From Plantago major (lineage: Eukaryota > Streptophyta > Magnoliopsida > Lamiales > Plantaginaceae), in NCBI GenBank assembly GCA_026545765.1, contig CM048840.1:43172959-43236958 (forward strand): a stretch of 64,000 bases of DNA. Reading direction: 5' to 3'. Every line of letters starts with the position of its first letter. Position 1 is the first letter of the stretch. The notes under the pieces were generated by a model. The model worked only from the letters and a program-made list of their open reading frames with translations. It was not told the DNA's origin and searched no databases. A program made the position numbers and the translations under genes. Below are positions 25,112 to 34,945 of the stretch, piece by piece.

Positions 25112-25600
25112 GCTCCATCCGTCCCGAATTCAACTTCCCGCATTTCATTTAGGACGTCCCAATTTCAAATGAAAAATCTACCTTCCACTATATTTACTAT
25201 CTCTCCTACTTTATGTACTATCTATTATACTTTATTAAAAAAAATTCTACATTATTCACTATTTTTTACTTTCTTCGTCCTGTGAATAGCTTTGCATTTT
25301 GACATTTCTCAATTAAACCTTTTCAACTTTGATTATGGATTAATCTTAAACCGTAAATGTAAAATTTTCAATTAAATTATATAATGAAGATAATGAAACT
25401 TTACTTCCTAAAGTTTCATTATATAATTTAAATAACATTTTACACTTGCAGTTTAAGTTTAATTCGTAGTCAAATTTGGAAACGTTTAACTGATAAGACT
25501 CAAAGTGGGAAGCTATTCCTGGAACTGAGGAAGTACTACATTACCACCCACATTTAAATACTTGTGTCCGGATCCGCGGGAAGTTGAATCCGGACAGAAT
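25112..25600. mobile_element. MITE with inverted ends, interrupted by a second MITE
   Basis: GAATTCAACTTCCCGC near 25126 is matched inverted by GCGGGAAGTTGAATCC near 25576. Between these ends lies the complete Stowaway-like element 25269-25533, so the outer MITE is older. Confidence 0.55.
25269..25533. mobile_element. Stowaway-like MITE (nested)
   Basis: Inverted ends CTTTCTTCGTCC...GAATAGCT and AGCTATTC...TGAGGAAG, flanked by TA on both sides, as for Tc1/mariner-type Stowaway elements. Confidence 0.65.
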
Positions 25601-26323
25601 GTGTATTTTTTTTTATTACCATTTCTAAATTGAAGAGAAAGTAAAAGTTTAAAATAATTTGAATGGGCCGGAAGCAGTATATCATGCAAACCAATGTGCA
25701 AAACAATCCGTGCATATATAATTATATCTTTTTATATTTTAGAAAAAATATATATACGTGCGATTTTATTAATTTATCTTGGGCATATCTGTAGTATTAA
25801 CAAGTACGATCGAGTCACATGCTAGCTAGCTGTTAAGCTCTTACTTTTTTGATCATTCTCCACGCCAATTGTCCAATATTGCAATTTTGAACGTTACATT
25901 AAAATTATTCACCTACACTTTTTTGTCATTTAAATAAAAGTTATACGCAACATCCAATAAAGTTAAAAATTAATTTAAATAGTCAAAGTAACGACTTACA
26001 AAGTTGAAAAGTACACTCCATATATAATATATAGTGTTATAATATTGTTCTTTTTATTTTACGTGTCCAAAATTAAAGTGGACAAATGACATGTGTTGAA
26101 ATAATATTGTTTACGGATTTGGAGAAGCGAGATATTATACAATAATATTGTGAAGGACAAATTTGTTTTGATTTTGGGTCGCTAGCTAGCTCCATGGTAA
26201 ATTCAGAGCCATATGATATGATCATATGTGGTTGCTTGCTTTAATTTGTCCTTTACTCCTTGCCTGTTTGCGCTAGCTCCCTTAATTGTGAATCTGCAGT
26301 ACGTACTATTGTTGCGGCCTAAC
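25601..26323. other. Non-coding AT-rich sequence
   Basis: I see no gene, RNA or clear repeat here. Confidence 0.5.
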
Positions 26324-26331
26324 ATTACATA

Positions 26332-26485
26332 GAGGGGCGGACCCGGATTCCAAGTTTTGTGGGGCTAAATGATATATATCATGTTATATTAAGGGTTTGA
26401 AGGGGGAAAATCCTAAATTAACAAAAATATTACATATAAAATTTTTCTTTTTCAAATTTTATGCCCCCTTCTGGTTCCGCCCCTG
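26332..26485. mobile_element. Short hAT-type MITE
   Basis: Inverted ends GAGGGGCGGACCC and GGTTCCGCCCCTG. An 8-bp direct duplication, attacata, lies at 26324-26331 and 26486-26493. Length 154 bp. No coding capacity. Confidence 0.75.
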
Positions 26486-26493
26486 ATTACATA

Positions 26494-26966
26494 TATACTT
26501 CAGTACTTGACGTCTCAATATTGCAGGGGGCTCAATCGATCTTGTAAGACTAGACCCCAAAAAAATTTAAAATGAATAATGAATAAAAAAATGTACGGCA
26601 TACTAAAATATGCTTCGCAAAATAATACTATTAAGTAAATCTTATTGCTATGAAATTTAAGAAGTTAAAAAAAAAAAAATACAAAGTAAAAACAATCATA
26701 GTCTAATTAATAACATGACAAGAAGAGTAAAAGAGTAAGGTAATGCAGACCACGCTCGAATTTGAGACATGAATTTTCCATCAAAGCATTCTACTACCAA
26801 GTCATTTATAGTTTTATTACATTTTGTTACATAAAAGATATTAACATATAAGAATACTACTATAAAATTTGATGCCCCAAAATTTTCGGGGTCCTGTGCA
26901 GACGGGCTCCCCGCACATGACCTTAGCCGCCCCTACTACTTGATCTTTGGATCGATCGATATCATA
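26494..26966. other. Non-coding, hAT-like fragment
   Basis: The right part (26870-26935) ends in TTAGCCGCCCCTA, resembling a hAT terminus, and the left part contains GCAGGGGGCTC. A matching duplication was not found. No gene. Confidence 0.35.
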
Positions 26967-27302
26967 TTAATTCTAGTAAATCCCAAATTTTAGTTCATTT
27001 ATTTTGTTAAGATTGCAGCAGCAAGTAGTTTTACCAATATATACTACTTCCTCCATCTCGGGAATAGATCGATTCCCATTTTACCATTTTTGTGTTTCAA
27101 ACAAAATTACCATTTTCTTTTTTGGCAATCATTCATCAAATTTTAACGTTAAATATACCTTATTTTGTACCACAAAAAAGTAAACGAAAAGCTATTATCG
27201 GGATGGATTATGCATGATCAACTCAAATGATTAATTCGAGTTTAATTATTTATGTCAAATGATTAAAACTACTTGCTGTTGCAATCTTAACAGAATAAAT
27301 GA

Positions 27303-27590
27303 GGGAGAATGGCATTTTTGGTCCTATGTTTTGGGCCAAATGGCGCACGCAGTCTCACATTTGGAGCTCTGGCATGTTTCATCCCAATTTTCAGTCGATT
27401 TCAGGTCCGTAGTCCTTTTTCGCTGACGTGGCTATCGGGTCAACTCGAATTTGCGATTTTGACTTCCACATGTGCTGCCACATCACCACCAACCCATTTA
27501 CATTTAATTTTAATTCCAAAATTGAATTTCAAAAAAAAAAATAAAAAAATAAAAGAAAAACAGAAAAACTGAAGAAAAACAGAAGATCGG
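27303..27590. repeat. Left terminal inverted repeat of the MULE
   Basis: Reads GGGAGAATGGCATTTTTGG inward and matches the inverse of 29730-29998 with small indels, up to the shared CAGAAGATCGGC. Confidence 0.85.
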
Positions 27591-27705
27591 CTGCAAAGAC
27601 AAACAAACGGGAAGTGAAGAAGTGAAGAAAAACATAAACTTCTCCGTTTCTACCGGCGCAAAACACATTCAACGGGAATATCGAAGATCGGCTGTGACTG
27701 AGACG

Positions 27706-28555
27706 ATGATTCAAGGCATTCAAGAGCCTAATACGAATCACTTAGGCACTGTTAATGGTAAGTATGTTGATTGGTTACTGTTTTGATTAGCTTTGGGGAT
27801 TTAGGGTTTATTGTATGGATTTGGGGTCCCTCTTTCAGTGAATAATGGTGGTGGGTAGTGTGTATTGATTCCTCTTGTCCCCTCTTTTACTCACCATGAA
27901 CAATTCTTTATGTATTTCGATTTGTCTTGTTGCGTATTTCACTTTTCGTATGTCTCCTTATACTGGTATTTGGTTTTTTATTGTAGCTCGTGCAAAAAGC
28001 TGTTTTACTCTCGTGTTACATTATGGGGGGAAGTTTGTACCTGTTGTTAGTGGTGGTCATCCCACGTATGAAGGTGGAAAAATCAGAAAATGGGATTACT
28101 TATTGCTGAAGAATCTGACAGTTGGACTGGTGAAGGGTTACTGTGAACATGTGGGTGTTGTTGATGTTAGAAAAATCCATGTGAAGATACTAGCTGGTTG
28201 GTTATTTATTGCTTCAAATGCTGACTTGAAAAAGGCTTGTAAGGAGAATGTGAAGGATAGACATTTGCATCTATGGATTGATGGTGAAACTGTGACTGAG
28301 GAGGGGACTAGTACGACTGGTAAAGCATTACCTAGTGATAGTGATAGTGGTATGGGTGAGAATGATGCAGGATCTGACAATGGAGGAATGAATGAGGATG
28401 TTAATGAAGATGATGTGTATCATTCAAGCTGTGACAGTGACTTTAATGTAGAGGTAGTAGATGAAGAAACAATGGAAGAAGATGATAATGACTATAGCTT
28501 GAAAATATGTGCACTTGAAGACTTTGAAGGATGTGATGACCAGTGCAAAAAATAA
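27706..28555 (+). CDS. PB1-like domain protein in MULE (two exons)
   Basis: Exons 27706-27757 and 27987-28555 are joined across a 229-nt GT-AG intron (GTAAGTATG...TTATTGTAG) and give 206 residues. Residues ~22-85 (FTLVLHYGGKFV, YEGGKIRKWDYL) match the PB1-like domain at the N-terminus of plant MuDR-type transposases. The rest is strongly acidic (DSDSGMGENDAGSD; EETMEEDDND), as in the linker before the transposase core. The stop at 28553 ends the protein where the transposase should begin, so it is a truncated mudrA-like product or a captured piece. Start choice: the ATG at 27706 is in frame after splicing, whereas the longer unspliced frame runs through the intron. It converges with the GRF gene. 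Cut-and-paste activity is not expected without the core. Confidence 0.7.
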
Positions 28556-29063
28556 GGACAAAAAATGAATGACCAGCTCTTAATTCACTTGGTATTTTGG
28601 CTAGTTGAACTTTGGTTATGTAATGCAGATGCAATTGAACTGATTTGCTTGGTTTTGGCTATCTATTCTAGGTTCCATGTATTGCTCTAATGCAGTCTAG
28701 ACTTGCTACTATGTTATATTTTGCTTTCTATTTGGCTATGGTGATCTATGTAGACTTTAATCAGTGTAATGACTATTGCTTTCTATCTAATTTGCAGTTC
28801 CATTTATGTGTTTCTATCTAATTTGCAGTTCCATTTATGTGTTTCATAATATGCAAGCATTCTAACTTCATATGAGATCCAAATGGACAGATTCAAAGAG
28901 TTAACACTCCAAAATGATACATTACTTCATTCAAATGCTAAACACCAAACTGATACATTACTTGTGAAGTTGTGATCAATACATACCAAAAGCAAAATTT
29001 AGGGATTTATAACCCTAATGACCACACCACATCAGTCCTAATCAACTTACTAAGCACTACTAT
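28556..29063. other. 3' non-coding region between the two MULE genes
   Basis: Holds the shared 3' ends of the convergent genes. A 30-bp direct duplication (TTTCTATCTAATTTGCAG core) lies at about 28778-28840. No coding sequence. Confidence 0.55.
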
Positions 29064-29609
29064 TCAATTCATACTAGCCATAAACATAGCAACAACAAAC
29101 AACTTCTGAAATTTCTTCACTTTAGCATCTTCTTCCACCAATTCCTCCTTCAGCAGTACATTTTCCTCAAGCAATTCCTTCATTCTTGAATCAGTCTTCA
29201 AAGCCACTAACTCCTTCACTTGCTTCTTCAGATTTGCATTCTCAGCCATCATCGCATTCATTTGTTCCTCCATTCGATTGATCCTCTTCAACAGTCCCGG
29301 AATAATTTGAACAGATCTTGCACACATGGGGGGATCATACCATTGCCAAAACTCACACCTTCCAACCTATCCAACAAAATAGTAGAAAGAAATTAAGCAC
29401 CCAACCAAGAACCCAGAAATTCGAAACATTGAAACAAGAAATCAAGGAAATCTTACTCTGTTCGAGGCTCTGATTGAGGTGTTAGCACACTCTACCCATC
29501 TCCGCCCGGGATTCGTCTTCGTCCAAGATGTTTTCATCACAGCATTCCTTCCACAATCACAAAGACGAGTCTCCTGTGAATCGTACAAGTTTGCAGATGA
29601 AGTTGACAT
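29064..29609 (-). CDS. GRF-type zinc-finger protein in MULE (two exons)
   Basis: On the minus strand, exon 1 is 29609-29457 (51 codons) and exon 2 is 29366-29064, with a 90-nt phase-0 intron (GTAAGATTT...TTGGATAG). The product is 151 residues. The N-terminal half has the GRF finger: LCDCGRNAV, NPGRRWVEC, then CEFWQWYDPPMC after the splice. This supplies the expected cysteines and the W-x-D-P-P signature. Next comes a coiled coil (RINRMEEQMNAMMAENANLK) and a hydrophobic tail (LFVVAMFMASM) that may be a membrane anchor. GRF fingers bind single-stranded nucleic acid in DNA-repair proteins; here the role is unknown. Plant genomes often hold many such short GRF/coiled-coil genes. Both exons appear intact. 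Confidence 0.72.
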
Positions 29610-29729
29610 GGTTGAATTCGTTCAATTTGGAAGAGAAGGAAAAATTAGGGTTCTTGGGTCTGATTTGGGGGTTCTTATAAGTTGTGGCTTTTTGTTTTTG
29701 TTTTTTTTTTTCCATAACCTTTGGCGCCA

Positions 29730-29998
29730 AATCTCCCGCCGATCTTCTGTTTTTCTTTTATTTATTTATTTTTTTTTTTTTGAAATTCAATTTTGGAATT
29801 AAAATTAAATGTAAATGGGTTGGTGGTGATGTGGCAGCACATGTGGAAGTCAAAATCGCAAATTCGAGTTGACCCATACGCGTCGTGAAAAAAGACTACG
29901 ACTGAAATCGATGAAAATTGGGATGAAACACGCCAAACTTGAATGTGAGGCATACGTCTATTTGGCCCAAAACATAGGACCAAAAATGCCATTCTCCC
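29730..29998. repeat. Right terminal inverted repeat of the MULE
   Basis: Inverse of 27303-27590, ending ATGCCATTCTCCC at 29998 and followed by the target duplication. Confidence 0.85.
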
Positions 29999-30374
29999 GA
30001 ATAAATGAACTAAAATTTGGGATTTACTAGAATTAAAGTTTGTTAGACACTAGACCTTCTCCCAATAGTTTTACTATTCACTGTAACACCCCATAAATAA
30101 AAATTTAGGTAATGGAACCCATCTGAATTTTGTTCAGATATTCTATCAAATATTCTTAGGTGATGAAGTTGATCTCCTTGGAATAGAATACTGTACGGAT
30201 GTGGAGTGAGGTCATCTGTGAGCTGCATTCATGTCATTTGTGTTTCTATCATTTGTTCGAATTTTGATGTTAATCGAGTTTGACGAATACCATTACTTCA
30301 TTTCTCAAAACAATAGTAAGATGCACGCATATTTTTATATGTATAATAATAATGCATTCATCATGTCATTATTA

Positions 30375-30594
30375 ATCCTTCCGTTTCAAAGAAAACTTTT
30401 TATTTTGACTTTGAACGTTTCTTCAACTTTAACCACATATTATTCTTAAAATATAATAATAAATAATTTTAATAAAATCATATAATAAAAATTTAATTAT
30501 TTACTATTATAATTCAAGAGTAATTTGTAGTCAAAGTCGAAGACAGTTGACCGCATAATAGTAAAATGGAAAGTTTTCTTTGAAACGAAGGTAG
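30375..30594. mobile_element. Stowaway-like MITE
   Basis: Inverted ends TCCTTCCGTTTCAAAG and CTTTGAAACGAAGG, with TA on both outer sides. About 220 bp, AT-rich, non-coding. Confidence 0.65.
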
Positions 30595-30626
30595 TATTAT
30601 TATTGGTTTTTGCATCAGTTAAATAT

Positions 30627-30768
30627 TTGCCGAGCATATTGTATGTCTTATCCTTGCGTAAACCTTTGATTCATAATGGGTGGGAGTACGGGTACTTTGG
30701 GGACGGTAACTGGTTGCCGTGTAATACCGTCTCCAAAGTACCCATACTCCCACCAGTTGCCGAGCATA
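30627..30768. repeat. Small hairpin copied from the proline-rich gene repeat
   Basis: Arms 30679-30708 and 30725-30753 are inverted copies (28 of 30 bases pair). They match the coding repeat of the neighbouring proline-rich gene (for example at 31785-31815) with about two mismatches. The whole is flanked by a 12-bp direct repeat, TTGCCGAGCATA, at 30627-30638 and 30757-30768. Confidence 0.7.
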
Positions 30769-31398
30769 ATTTTGCGTTTTAAAGAATAGCTAGTGTATTT
30801 CCAAAGTTTATTATAGTGCACAAGTATCAGAAAAAAAAATTAGATGAAATGAAATGAAATCATTACTTACTTGTCTCACTGACCAAAACCAAACCATACA
30901 ATATTAGGTCAACATAGATTATAGAGATCAACAGCTTCGTTGGACAAAGATATGTTGTTACAAAAATAGAAATTGCCAAAAAAAGTAAAAGTCGTAATCC
31001 TCTCATGTCGATCATCAGGATAACTGGATGTCTGGATCAATTAATTAGGTATCAACTAATTAACCTGCATCACAAAAAGACATCCAACATTTATCATTTT
31101 AGATTCATAATAGTATAATACTCTAATTTCAAAAATACTATATTACAAAATTTAACAAACGAAGGTTCATTTGAAGATTTTATCACTACAGTTCAAGATT
31201 AATTTGTGATCAAAGTTAGATTTTGTTGACTGTAAAAAATTAATACTTAACAGCTTCTCCGACACGAATAAAGTATATGTTTATTGATTTGTTCAATTTT
31301 TCTTAATATAGATATAATTTATCTCAAAATAACAAGAAATATTCAGAATTTATAAACAAAGATGATAATGATAACCTGCTGGAATGTGCGCATTTGAT
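30769..31398. other. Non-coding; probable 3' flank of the proline-rich gene
   Basis: AT-rich, without a gene. It contains a Stowaway-like half (31090-31280). The 3' untranslated region of the minus-strand gene should lie just left of 31399. Confidence 0.5.
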
Positions 31399-32181
31399 CT
31401 AGAGAGAGCAAGTGTAGCCAGGAGGTGGAGCCTTGCCACAAGTAAGAAGTAACTGAAGAGCAATAGGCAAATATATGTTGAGATTCAAAGCCTTGAGCTT
31501 CAGTGTAGTGCACAAGCACACTGCAGCTTCTATTTCCACAAGTCCAGATATCAGAGGGCAACACTCATTTGCAGCTGGATCACCAAGCCCAATATGCACC
31601 AGCCCTCCCAGAAGGTCCACACATGCCCCCAGCTTCAACGAGTCGATCGGGCATGTTTCGGGCTCTGCCGGGGGAGGTGGGCAAGGGGTTCCCTTAGGCG
31701 GGGTCGCCACTGGCGGAAGTGGCACCACTGGTGGCAATGTTGGTACTTTTGGGACGGTAACCGGTGGGACGGGTACTGGTGGGAGAACGGGTACTTTAGG
31801 GACGGTAACTGGTGGGACGGGTACTTTAGGGACGGGTACTGGTGGGAGAACGGGTACTTTAGGGACGGTAACTGGTGGGACGGGTACTTTAGGGACGGTA
31901 ACTGGCGGAACGGGAACTTTAGGGATGGTGATGGGAGGCTTGACGATGGGAGGCTTGACGATGGGAGGGGTGGTGGTAGGGGGTTTGGGGTTCTTGGGGT
32001 GTGGTTTAGGGTGAGGATGAGGGTTCGGGTGAGGGTGAGGGTGAGGGTGGGGTTTGGGATGGGGGTGAGGGGTGGGGTGGGGGTGAGAGCAAGGGACACA
32101 ATCAGGTTGGAGGATGTGAGTGGCAGAGGAGAGGGAGAGCATGGAAAGAAAAAGAAGGGCCAAAATCTTGGAGGAAACCAT
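31399..32181 (-). CDS. Hybrid proline-rich cell-wall protein with 8-cysteine domain
   Basis: A single-exon 260-residue protein. Residues 1-21 form a signal peptide (ILALLFLSMLSLSSA), so it is exported to the cell wall. Residues ~30-62 are His-Pro alternations (HPHPHPHPNPHPHPKP) that could bind metal. Residues ~63-165 are proline-rich repeats (PPVTVPKVPV) like those in extensin-type and PRP proteins. Residues ~175-260 form the eight-cysteine motif of the DC2.15/lipid-transfer-like family: C-x9-C-x19-CC-x13-C-x-C-x23-C-x9-C, counted from CPIDSLKLGAC to GYTC. All eight cysteines are present. A TATA box lies ~60 bases upstream. Such proteins are linked to wall structure, growth and stress. It is the only clearly intact host gene in the window. 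Overlapping opposite-strand ORFs are shadows of its repeats. Confidence 0.93.
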   Translation of the reverse strand: MVSSKILALLFLSMLSLSSATHILQPDCVPCSHPHPTPHPHPKPHPHPHPHPNPHPHPKPHPKNPKPPTTTPPIVKPPIVKPPITIPKVPVPPVTVPKVPVPPVTVPKVPVLPPVPVPKVPVPPVTVPKVPVLPPVPVPPVTVPKVPTLPPVVPLPPVATPPKGTPCPPPPAEPETCPIDSLKLGACVDLLGGLVHIGLGDPAANECCPLISGLVEIEAAVCLCTTLKLKALNLNIYLPIALQLLLTCGKAPPPGYTCSL

Positions 32182-32237
32182 ATTGGTTGGTTTGGTAGTA
32201 AGTGATTGGTGGAGAGAAATGGTGAAGGGTTGTTGGT

Positions 32238-32245
32238 ATTATATA
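32238..32245 (-). promoter_or_regulatory. TATA box of the proline-rich gene
   Basis: Minus strand CTATATAAT, about 58 bases before the ATG at 32181, leaving a leader of roughly 30 bases. Confidence 0.7.
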
Positions 32246-32259
32246 GAGTGAGTGAGTGA

Positions 32260-32882
32260 GTGACACTAGTGGATGGGGTGTATAATGGAGGAAAAAGAAA
32301 CCCTAGAGGAGATTAAGAAGCATGTGAACTATGGGGCAGCCAAGATATTGTAGCTAGTCTTGCAAGTTGTCAAGTATCATGCAAATGCATGAATCATACT
32401 ATACAGTTATATGATATGATATCACAAGGACTGTATTTTTTGTTGCCTAGCACATATGTCTTTGTTCTTGATGAAATATCTTATCATCATTTGTCTGCAA
32501 CTAGTGAATTAGAGTAAATTTTATCTATGGCGGATGACATTGTTCTACCTAGCTAATACGTACAATGTTGATTCAAGAACTTACCTTTAAAGAAATTTAA
32601 TACAATGGCCATTCAACAAATGATTAAAAACTTATTTCAAGATAAACTTGTACATGACTTAGTTCAGATCTTGTGACCTGCTAATGTGAATATGTATATA
32701 ATAATACTAAACATACGCTACTCTCGTGTGAAACACAATATAAATTTACAACCAATATTCTAATTTTTTATCTTATTTTGACATCTGATAACACACATAT
32801 ACTCTTACTCTGATTTCTCTTTGTTTTAGAACCAAAATCTCATCCATTTACTAATCTCAAAATGTGGACGAAACCATACATT
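32260..32882. other. Upstream region of the proline-rich gene
   Basis: No gene. GAGT repeats lie at 32247-32262. It is probably the promoter region of the minus-strand gene. Confidence 0.5.
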
Positions 32883-32943
32883 TATAGAAGATATGAATAT
32901 ATGAAAAGTTAGTAGAAGTTAGTTATATTATTGTTTGGAATAA

Positions 32944-32944
<1 letters not shown>

Positions 32945-33003
<59 letters not shown>
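32945..33003. repeat. TA microsatellite
   Basis: About 29 TA units inside the left LTR-like copy. The right copy has only TATATATA. Confidence 0.9.
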
Positions 33004-33010
<7 letters not shown>

Positions 33011-33409
33011 AATACATTAGTTAGAATCCTAATAGTAAAAGACTAAAATATCACTATAACTAAAGAAGGTAGAATTCTATTAGGAATCAAATTCCTTAAT
33101 ATGCCCCCGCAAAATTGCCGTACGATCAGCTACGGCGATTTTGGAATGCAAAAACTCTAAACGAGTACTCCTTTACATGGTTTGTGCGCCAGGTGCGCCC
33201 CCGTAAGTTGATGGTATTCTTGGGTACATGTTGCATACTGGTGCTTTGGGATACTAGATGGCATGGTGAAGACAGAACCGGGAAACTCGGTGTCGAGCGC
33301 AGCAACCGGTAGTCGAAGTGGGACAAGTAATTGTGAATGAGAGAGACTTCAATGTCGAAAATTTCAGTTCCAAACTTGACGAACAACATCTAATAAGGTG
33401 TAAAGGGAG

Positions 33410-34174
33410 TAGGGCTGTGCAAACAACCCACCCGCCCGACCCACCCGAGCAAACCGCCTGTCTTTCACTCGCACCCGCCAACTATTTTTTTTTATAAAAT
33501 GTGTGATGGGTTAATTTTTTTTCACCCGCCATTAGTGGGTGGGTGGTGGGTTGGATGGGTGCAACCCGCGACCCACCCGTCATTTGTATGTATGTATGTA
33601 TGTATGTATGTATGTAGGTAGGTAGGTATATGTTTGTGAATTTAAGTATAAGGAGACCCATCGGCTAGAGAAGTTGCATCTTCACTTATGTCGCTGAGTA
33701 TATATATAGTTTAAGTGAGCCTACAACTCTTCTCTTTAAGCACTATTTTGTCTTCATTTTTTGCACTCACCATTCGTTCTTCTCAGCTTATGTCATGTAT
33801 TCATGCAAAATAATACAAATTGGCAACTTCTCGGGTCAACATTTCATCCATAACTGCGTGAAAATCTTTAAAATTAAGTAAAGAAGGATAACTACTTCAA
33901 AAGAATCACTACCCTCTTTGTTCAGAACATGCTCTTTGTAACTGATTTTTTTTTTTTTGCTTGCACATCTACTTCTGCACAAGTTGCAAGTTTTTACTAC
34001 ATCCATTTTTATCTATATTCACTTGATCAAATCATACCCTTTGCCATTTTATCACCGAATCATGGTTGGAAAAATATTCCACCCGCCTCGGTTTATAATT
34101 ATAATCACCCGCCTTAGGTGGGTCGGTTTGATTTTTTGTAAAAACCCGCCTACACCAGCCCGTGCTCACCCCTA
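33410..34174. mobile_element. hAT-type non-autonomous element, copy 1
   Basis: Ends TAGGGCTGTGCAAAC and GTGCTCACCCCTA are inverted. The 8-bp duplication aaagggag lies at 33402-33409 and 34175-34182. The interior is rich in CACCCGCC and ATGT repeats. 765 bp, no transposase. Same family and orientation as 57800-58514. Confidence 0.85.
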
Positions 34175-34205
34175 AAAGGGAGAATATGTGCTCGTTTGAG
34201 ACTTA

Positions 34206-34348
34206 GGCTCTGTTCTTTTCAACTGAAATTTACTGAACTGAACTGAATTGTAGTATAAAATATAACTAAGAAGAACTGAACTGAACTGAATTGAATGGAA
34301 CTGAACTGAACTGAATTGAATGAGTTTTAAGTTGAAAAGAACAGAGCC
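34206..34348. mobile_element. Tourist-like MITE
   Basis: Inverted ends GGCTCTGTTCTTTTCAACT and AGTTGAAAAGAACAGAGCC, flanked by TTA on both sides (34203-34205, 34349-34351), as for PIF/Harbinger elements. The interior is CTGAA repeats. 143 bp. Confidence 0.85.
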
Positions 34349-34933
34349 TTAGAACAACGAGGGAAAAAAAATGTAAGAAAGTATCAATGCTCGTTTGAGT
34401 CTTAAATGACTTGAATGTGAAAAGGGGGAGAAAAAAAAATAATAATCATAAGGAGAACCATAGAGCATATGCTCGTTGGAGACTTAATGGATTCATGGTA
34501 GCGGTAGGAATGGATATCAATCATGGTCGATATCTTGTGAAGTTGGATAGGAGAATATGGATTTCTCTTTCTTTTGATGCAGGTAATTATTGCAAAGAAG
34601 AAAATATACTTTGGAATTGTCGATCTTTTTTTGCGGCAGATGCAAAGAAGAAGCTATTTGGAATCGTTGGTGGGTTTGCGGAGATAAAGGACAAAAGGGA
34701 AAAAAAGATGGCTAGAGAAAATATGTATGCTTACGAGAAAGAAAACAAACAAGTGAAAAATAAAATAATAATAAAATGAAGAAAAGATCAATGCTTCTTA
34801 GAGTCTTACATGACTCATGAACTGAAGCAGAAGAAAAAAGAAAATATTATGTACTGTATATAAAATACAGAAGAATGGTTGTGAGGAAAAAAAAAAAAAA
34901 GGACAAGACCAATGCTCGTTAGAGACTTACATG

Positions 34934-34945
34934 GCTCTGGTACCA
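34934..34945 (-). promoter_or_regulatory. Primer-binding site of the small LTR element
   Basis: Minus strand TGGTACCAGAGC, one base from the usual TGGTATCAGAGC. Confidence 0.5.

Larger units (their letters stand above)
27303..29998. mobile_element. Mutator-like element carrying PB1-like and GRF genes
   Basis: A 2696-bp element with inverted termini of about 250-290 bp (27303-27590 and 29730-29998), both starting GGGAGAATGGCATTTTTGG. The 10-bp duplication gaataaatga lies at 27293-27302 and 29999-30008. Inside are two convergent, spliced genes. The MULE transposase core is missing. The long arms and 9-10-bp TSD are typical of the Mutator superfamily. Confidence 0.88.
26967..30036. mobile_element. 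MITE split by a MULE insertion
   Basis: The left arm 26967-27037 (starting TTAATTCTAGTAAATCCC) is the inverse of a right arm now in two pieces: 27262-27302 and 29999-30036. Removing 27303-29998 and one 10-bp duplication leaves a ~360-bp element with ~70-bp inverted arms. The outermost bases are palindromic TTAA, so TA and TTAA duplications cannot be told apart. Confidence 0.75.

Noticed and set aside
26996..27304. A ~300-bp MITE inserted into the left arm of the MULE
   Set aside because: The 10-bp direct repeat gaataaatga brackets the MULE itself, so the MULE went into the MITE and not the reverse.
31475..32205. Long Gly/Thr- and Trp/Arg-rich ORFs opposite and overlapping the proline-rich gene
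   Set aside because: They mirror the repeats of the minus-strand gene. They have no signal peptide or domain, while the minus-strand frame has a signal peptide, a TATA box and all eight cysteines.
34411..34779. 122-residue ORF as a host gene
   Set aside because: It lies in the interior of the small LTR element, crosses two of its repeat motifs and has no family features.
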